Positions 61,759 to 64,000 of a DNA stretch of 64,000 nucleotides are shown here, piece after piece. Made by a program: the position numbers and the translations under genes. The stretch comes from CAYJKB01 sp964370625. GTDB lineage: Bacteria > Bacillota > Clostridia > Oscillospirales > Butyricicoccaceae. The notes under the pieces were generated by a model. It was not told the DNA's origin. It ran no database searches and saw only the letters and a list, made by a program, of their open reading frames with translations. The stretch covers positions 1 to 64,000 of the forward strand of contig CAYJKB010000001.1 of assembly GCA_964370625.1 (NCBI GenBank), in the 5' to 3' direction. Each line of letters starts with the position of its first letter. The stretch's first letter is position 1.

Positions 61759-64000
61759 ATGTCACAAGATTATAACTCAACAATAAATTTACCTAAAACA
61801 GATTTCCCAATGCGTGCAGGTTTGCCTCAAAGAGAACCTAACTTCTTAGCTGAATGGGAAGAAAAAGATATTTACAAAATGCTTATGGAAAAAAATGCAG
61901 ATAAACCTAAATTTATTCTACATGATGGACCTCCATATGCTAATGGCGATATTCACATGGGACATGCACTGAATAAAATTCTAAAAGATTTTATCGTGCG
62001 TCAAAAAAACATGTCAGGATTCCAAGCACCATATGTACCAGGATGGGATACTCATGGACTTCCAATCGAGCGTCAAGCAATTAAAGCTTATGGAATTAAT
62101 CGTGAAAATGTTTCAACAGCTGAATTTCGTTCTAAATGTGAAGAATTTGCAAAGGGACATGTAGCTAATCAAAAAGAACAATTTAAACGTTTAGGTTGTA
62201 TTGGTGAATGGGAAAATCCATATCTTACTTTATCTCATGATTTTGAAGCGGCACAAATAGAAGTATTTGGTGAAATGGCAAAACAAGGTTATATCTATAA
62301 AGGATTAAAACCTGTTTATTGGTGTGTGCATGATGAAACTGCACTTGCTGAAGCTGAAATCGAATATCAAGATGTTGATAACACTTCAATTTTCGTAAAA
62401 TTCCCTGTAACTGATGATAAAGGTAAAATTTCAGACTTAATTGGAACAACTGAAAATGTATTCTTTGTGATTTGGACAACAACTACTTGGACACTTCCGG
62501 GTAATGTTGCGATTTCTGTTAATCCTAATTTTGAATATGATTTAGTAAAAGTTCCTTCAGGTGAAATTTATGTTCTTGCAAAAGAACTTGTTGAATCAGT
62601 AATGAAAACTGCTAAAATTGAAAGTTATGAGATTCTTGCAACTATTACAGGTAATGAACTTGAGTACATGGTAACTTCGCATCCATTTCTTGACAGAAGC
62701 TCATTAATTATAACTGGTGAACATGTAACTTTAGATGCAGGTACTGGTTGTGTTCATACTGCTCCTGGTCATGGTGCGGAAGACTTTGTTGCATGTCAAA
62801 AATATGATTTACCAATTATTGTTCCAGTTGATAACAAAGGACATATGACAGCAGATGCTGGAAAATATGAAGGTCTTTATTATGCAAAAACTAATGCATT
62901 AATCTTAGCTGATTTAAAAGAATTAAACCTTCTTTTAGCAACAGAAGATATTTCTCACACATATCCACACTGCTGGAGATGTAAAAATCCTATTACTTTC
63001 CGTGCCACTGAACAATGGTTCTGTTCTGTTGATGCACTAAAAGATACAGCTGAAGCTGAGTGCCGTAAAATTTCTTGGCTTCCTGGTTGGGGTGAAGAAC
63101 GCATGATTTCTATGATTCGTGAACGTTCTGACTGGTGTATCTCTCGTCAACGTGTTTGGGGAGTTCCGATTCCGATTTTCTATTGTACAGATTGTAATAA
63201 AGAGCTTATCACAGATTCTTCAATTAAAGCAGTCGCAGACCTTTTCCGTGAAAAAGGTTCAAATGCTTGGTATGAAATGGAAGCAAGCGAAATTTTACCA
63301 ACTGATACAAAATGTCAATGTGGTTGCACGTCTTTCACTAAAGAAAGTGACATTATGGACGTATGGTTTGATTCTGGCTCAACACATAAAGCAGTGCTTG
63401 ATAATCGAGATAATTTATCTTACCCAGCTGATTTATATCTTGAAGGGGGAGACCAATATAGAGGTTGGTTCCAATCTTCTATGTTAACAGCAATTGCAAC
63501 TAAAGGAACTGCTCCTTACAAGGGTATCTTAACTCATGGTTGGACAGTTGATGAAGATGCAAGAAAAATGTCAAAATCTTTAGGTAATGGTGTTCGTCCA
63601 CTTGAACTTATCCGTGATTTTGGTGCAGATGTACTTCGTTTATGGGTGGCATCAGCTGATTATCGCCAAGATATGAAAATTTCAAAAGAAATGTTTAAAC
63701 ATTTAAGCCAAAACTATTTAAAAATTCGAAATACAGCTCGTTACATCTTAGGAAACATCAATGACCTAGATGTTAATAACCTAGTTTCTTATAATGATAT
63801 GACAGAGCTTGATAAATATGCATTAAGCCGTTTGAATACTTTAATTGGCAAAGTTTTACGAGCGTATGACAATTATGAATACCACATTGTTTCTCATGCA
63901 ATCCATAACTTCTGTGTTGTTGATATGTCAAACTTCTATCTTGATGTTATTAAGGATAGACTTTATTGCGATGAAACAAACGGTGTTGCTCGAAAATCTG
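61759..64000 (+). CDS. ileS: Isoleucine-tRNA ligase (partial, cut by window end)
   Basis: It charges tRNA-Ile. The reading frame is open from ATG 61759 to the window end (747 codons). HIGH reads GDIHMGHALN (about residue 67-76) and KMSKSLGNG is present near residue 600, so both catalytic motifs are intact. The C-terminal zinc and anticodon parts are outside the window. Only 28 bases separate it from divIVA, so there is no room for a T-box and it should be read from an upstream promoter. The order divIVA-ileS is common in Firmicutes. Confidence 0.97.
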   Translation, partial: MSQDYNSTINLPKTDFPMRAGLPQREPNFLAEWEEKDIYKMLMEKNADKPKFILHDGPPYANGDIHMGHALNKILKDFIVRQKNMSGFQAPYVPGWDTHGLPIERQAIKAYGINRENVSTAEFRSKCEEFAKGHVANQKEQFKRLGCIGEWENPYLTLSHDFEAAQIEVFGEMAKQGYIYKGLKPVYWCVHDETALAEAEIEYQDVDNTSIFVKFPVTDDKGKISDLIGTTENVFFVIWTTTTWTLPGNVAISVNPNFEYDLVKVPSGEIYVLAKELVESVMKTAKIESYEILATITGNELEYMVTSHPFLDRSSLIITGEHVTLDAGTGCVHTAPGHGAEDFVACQKYDLPIIVPVDNKGHMTADAGKYEGLYYAKTNALILADLKELNLLLATEDISHTYPHCWRCKNPITFRATEQWFCSVDALKDTAEAECRKISWLPGWGEERMISMIRERSDWCISRQRVWGVPIPIFYCTDCNKELITDSSIKAVADLFREKGSNAWYEMEASEILPTDTKCQCGCTSFTKESDIMDVWFDSGSTHKAVLDNRDNLSYPADLYLEGGDQYRGWFQSSMLTAIATKGTAPYKGILTHGWTVDEDARKMSKSLGNGVRPLELIRDFGADVLRLWVASADYRQDMKISKEMFKHLSQNYLKIRNTARYILGNINDLDVNNLVSYNDMTELDKYALSRLNTLIGKVLRAYDNYEYHIVSHAIHNFCVVDMSNFYLDVIKDRLYCDETNGVARKS

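Overview
The window comes from an AT-rich, low-GC Firmicute, most likely a gut-associated member of the Clostridia (Oscillospirales/Eubacteriales-like). This is inferred from the strong AGGAGG ribosome sites, a T-box leader on alaS, DivIVA/SepF/YggT cell-division genes, the order miaB-mutS-mutL-miaA-hfq-(HlyD)-yggS-sepF-yggT-divIVA-ileS, and a bile-salt-hydrolase-like enzyme. A run of exactly 100 N inside a tandem repeat (50408-50507) shows that this is a scaffolded assembly.

Layout. 1-355: an unassigned stem-rich stretch and a tRNA-Leu(CAA). 831-2534: a chemoreceptor. 2709-9799: a three-gene unit of unknown function: a repetitive beta-rich protein, a 1923-residue coiled-coil giant and a 122-residue partner. 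This is the best candidate for an undescribed system. 9936-16638 (minus strand): a metal block. It holds csoR plus a CPC-type P1B ATPase under a CsoR-type operator, then a DUF6110-like protein, a second unusual P1B ATPase and a 26-residue membrane peptide. An AraC-type protein and a DUF2325/DUF3793/flavodoxin operon follow. Three TTAG-N6-CTAA sites link the promoters of this second part and suggest a DtxR/IdeR-type iron regulator. 16955-21323 (minus): a four-gene SPFH/zinc-ribbon/TPM membrane-stress cluster resembling Bacillus ydjGHI. 21559-24922: a choloylglycine-hydrolase family enzyme, and a LysR regulator divergent from glutamate dehydrogenase. 25017-32785 (minus): a complete 2-aminoethylphosphonate uptake and degradation island (pbfA, phnX, phnW, binding protein, permease, ATPase) with an RpiR regulator and a matching pair of candidate operators. 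33036-34067: a Xer-like recombinase.

From 34264 to the right end almost everything is on the plus strand and is housekeeping: tagA, thyX, tmk, acyltransferases, a DJ-1 protein, 5-formyl-THF cyclo-ligase, a degenerate CPBP protein, mltG, a U32 peptidase, T-box-alaS, HIT, comEC, holA and an RNase M5-like gene. Next comes a 139-bp tandem repeat array of structured units, then the mismatch-repair/tRNA-modification/hfq block, the cell-division block and the start of ileS, which is cut by the window edge.

Together the genes describe a cell that can use phosphonates and glutamate as nutrients, handles transition metals by regulated efflux, substitutes flavodoxin under a predicted iron control, and carries an unexplained giant-protein operon. 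All assignments come from reading motifs; no database search was run.
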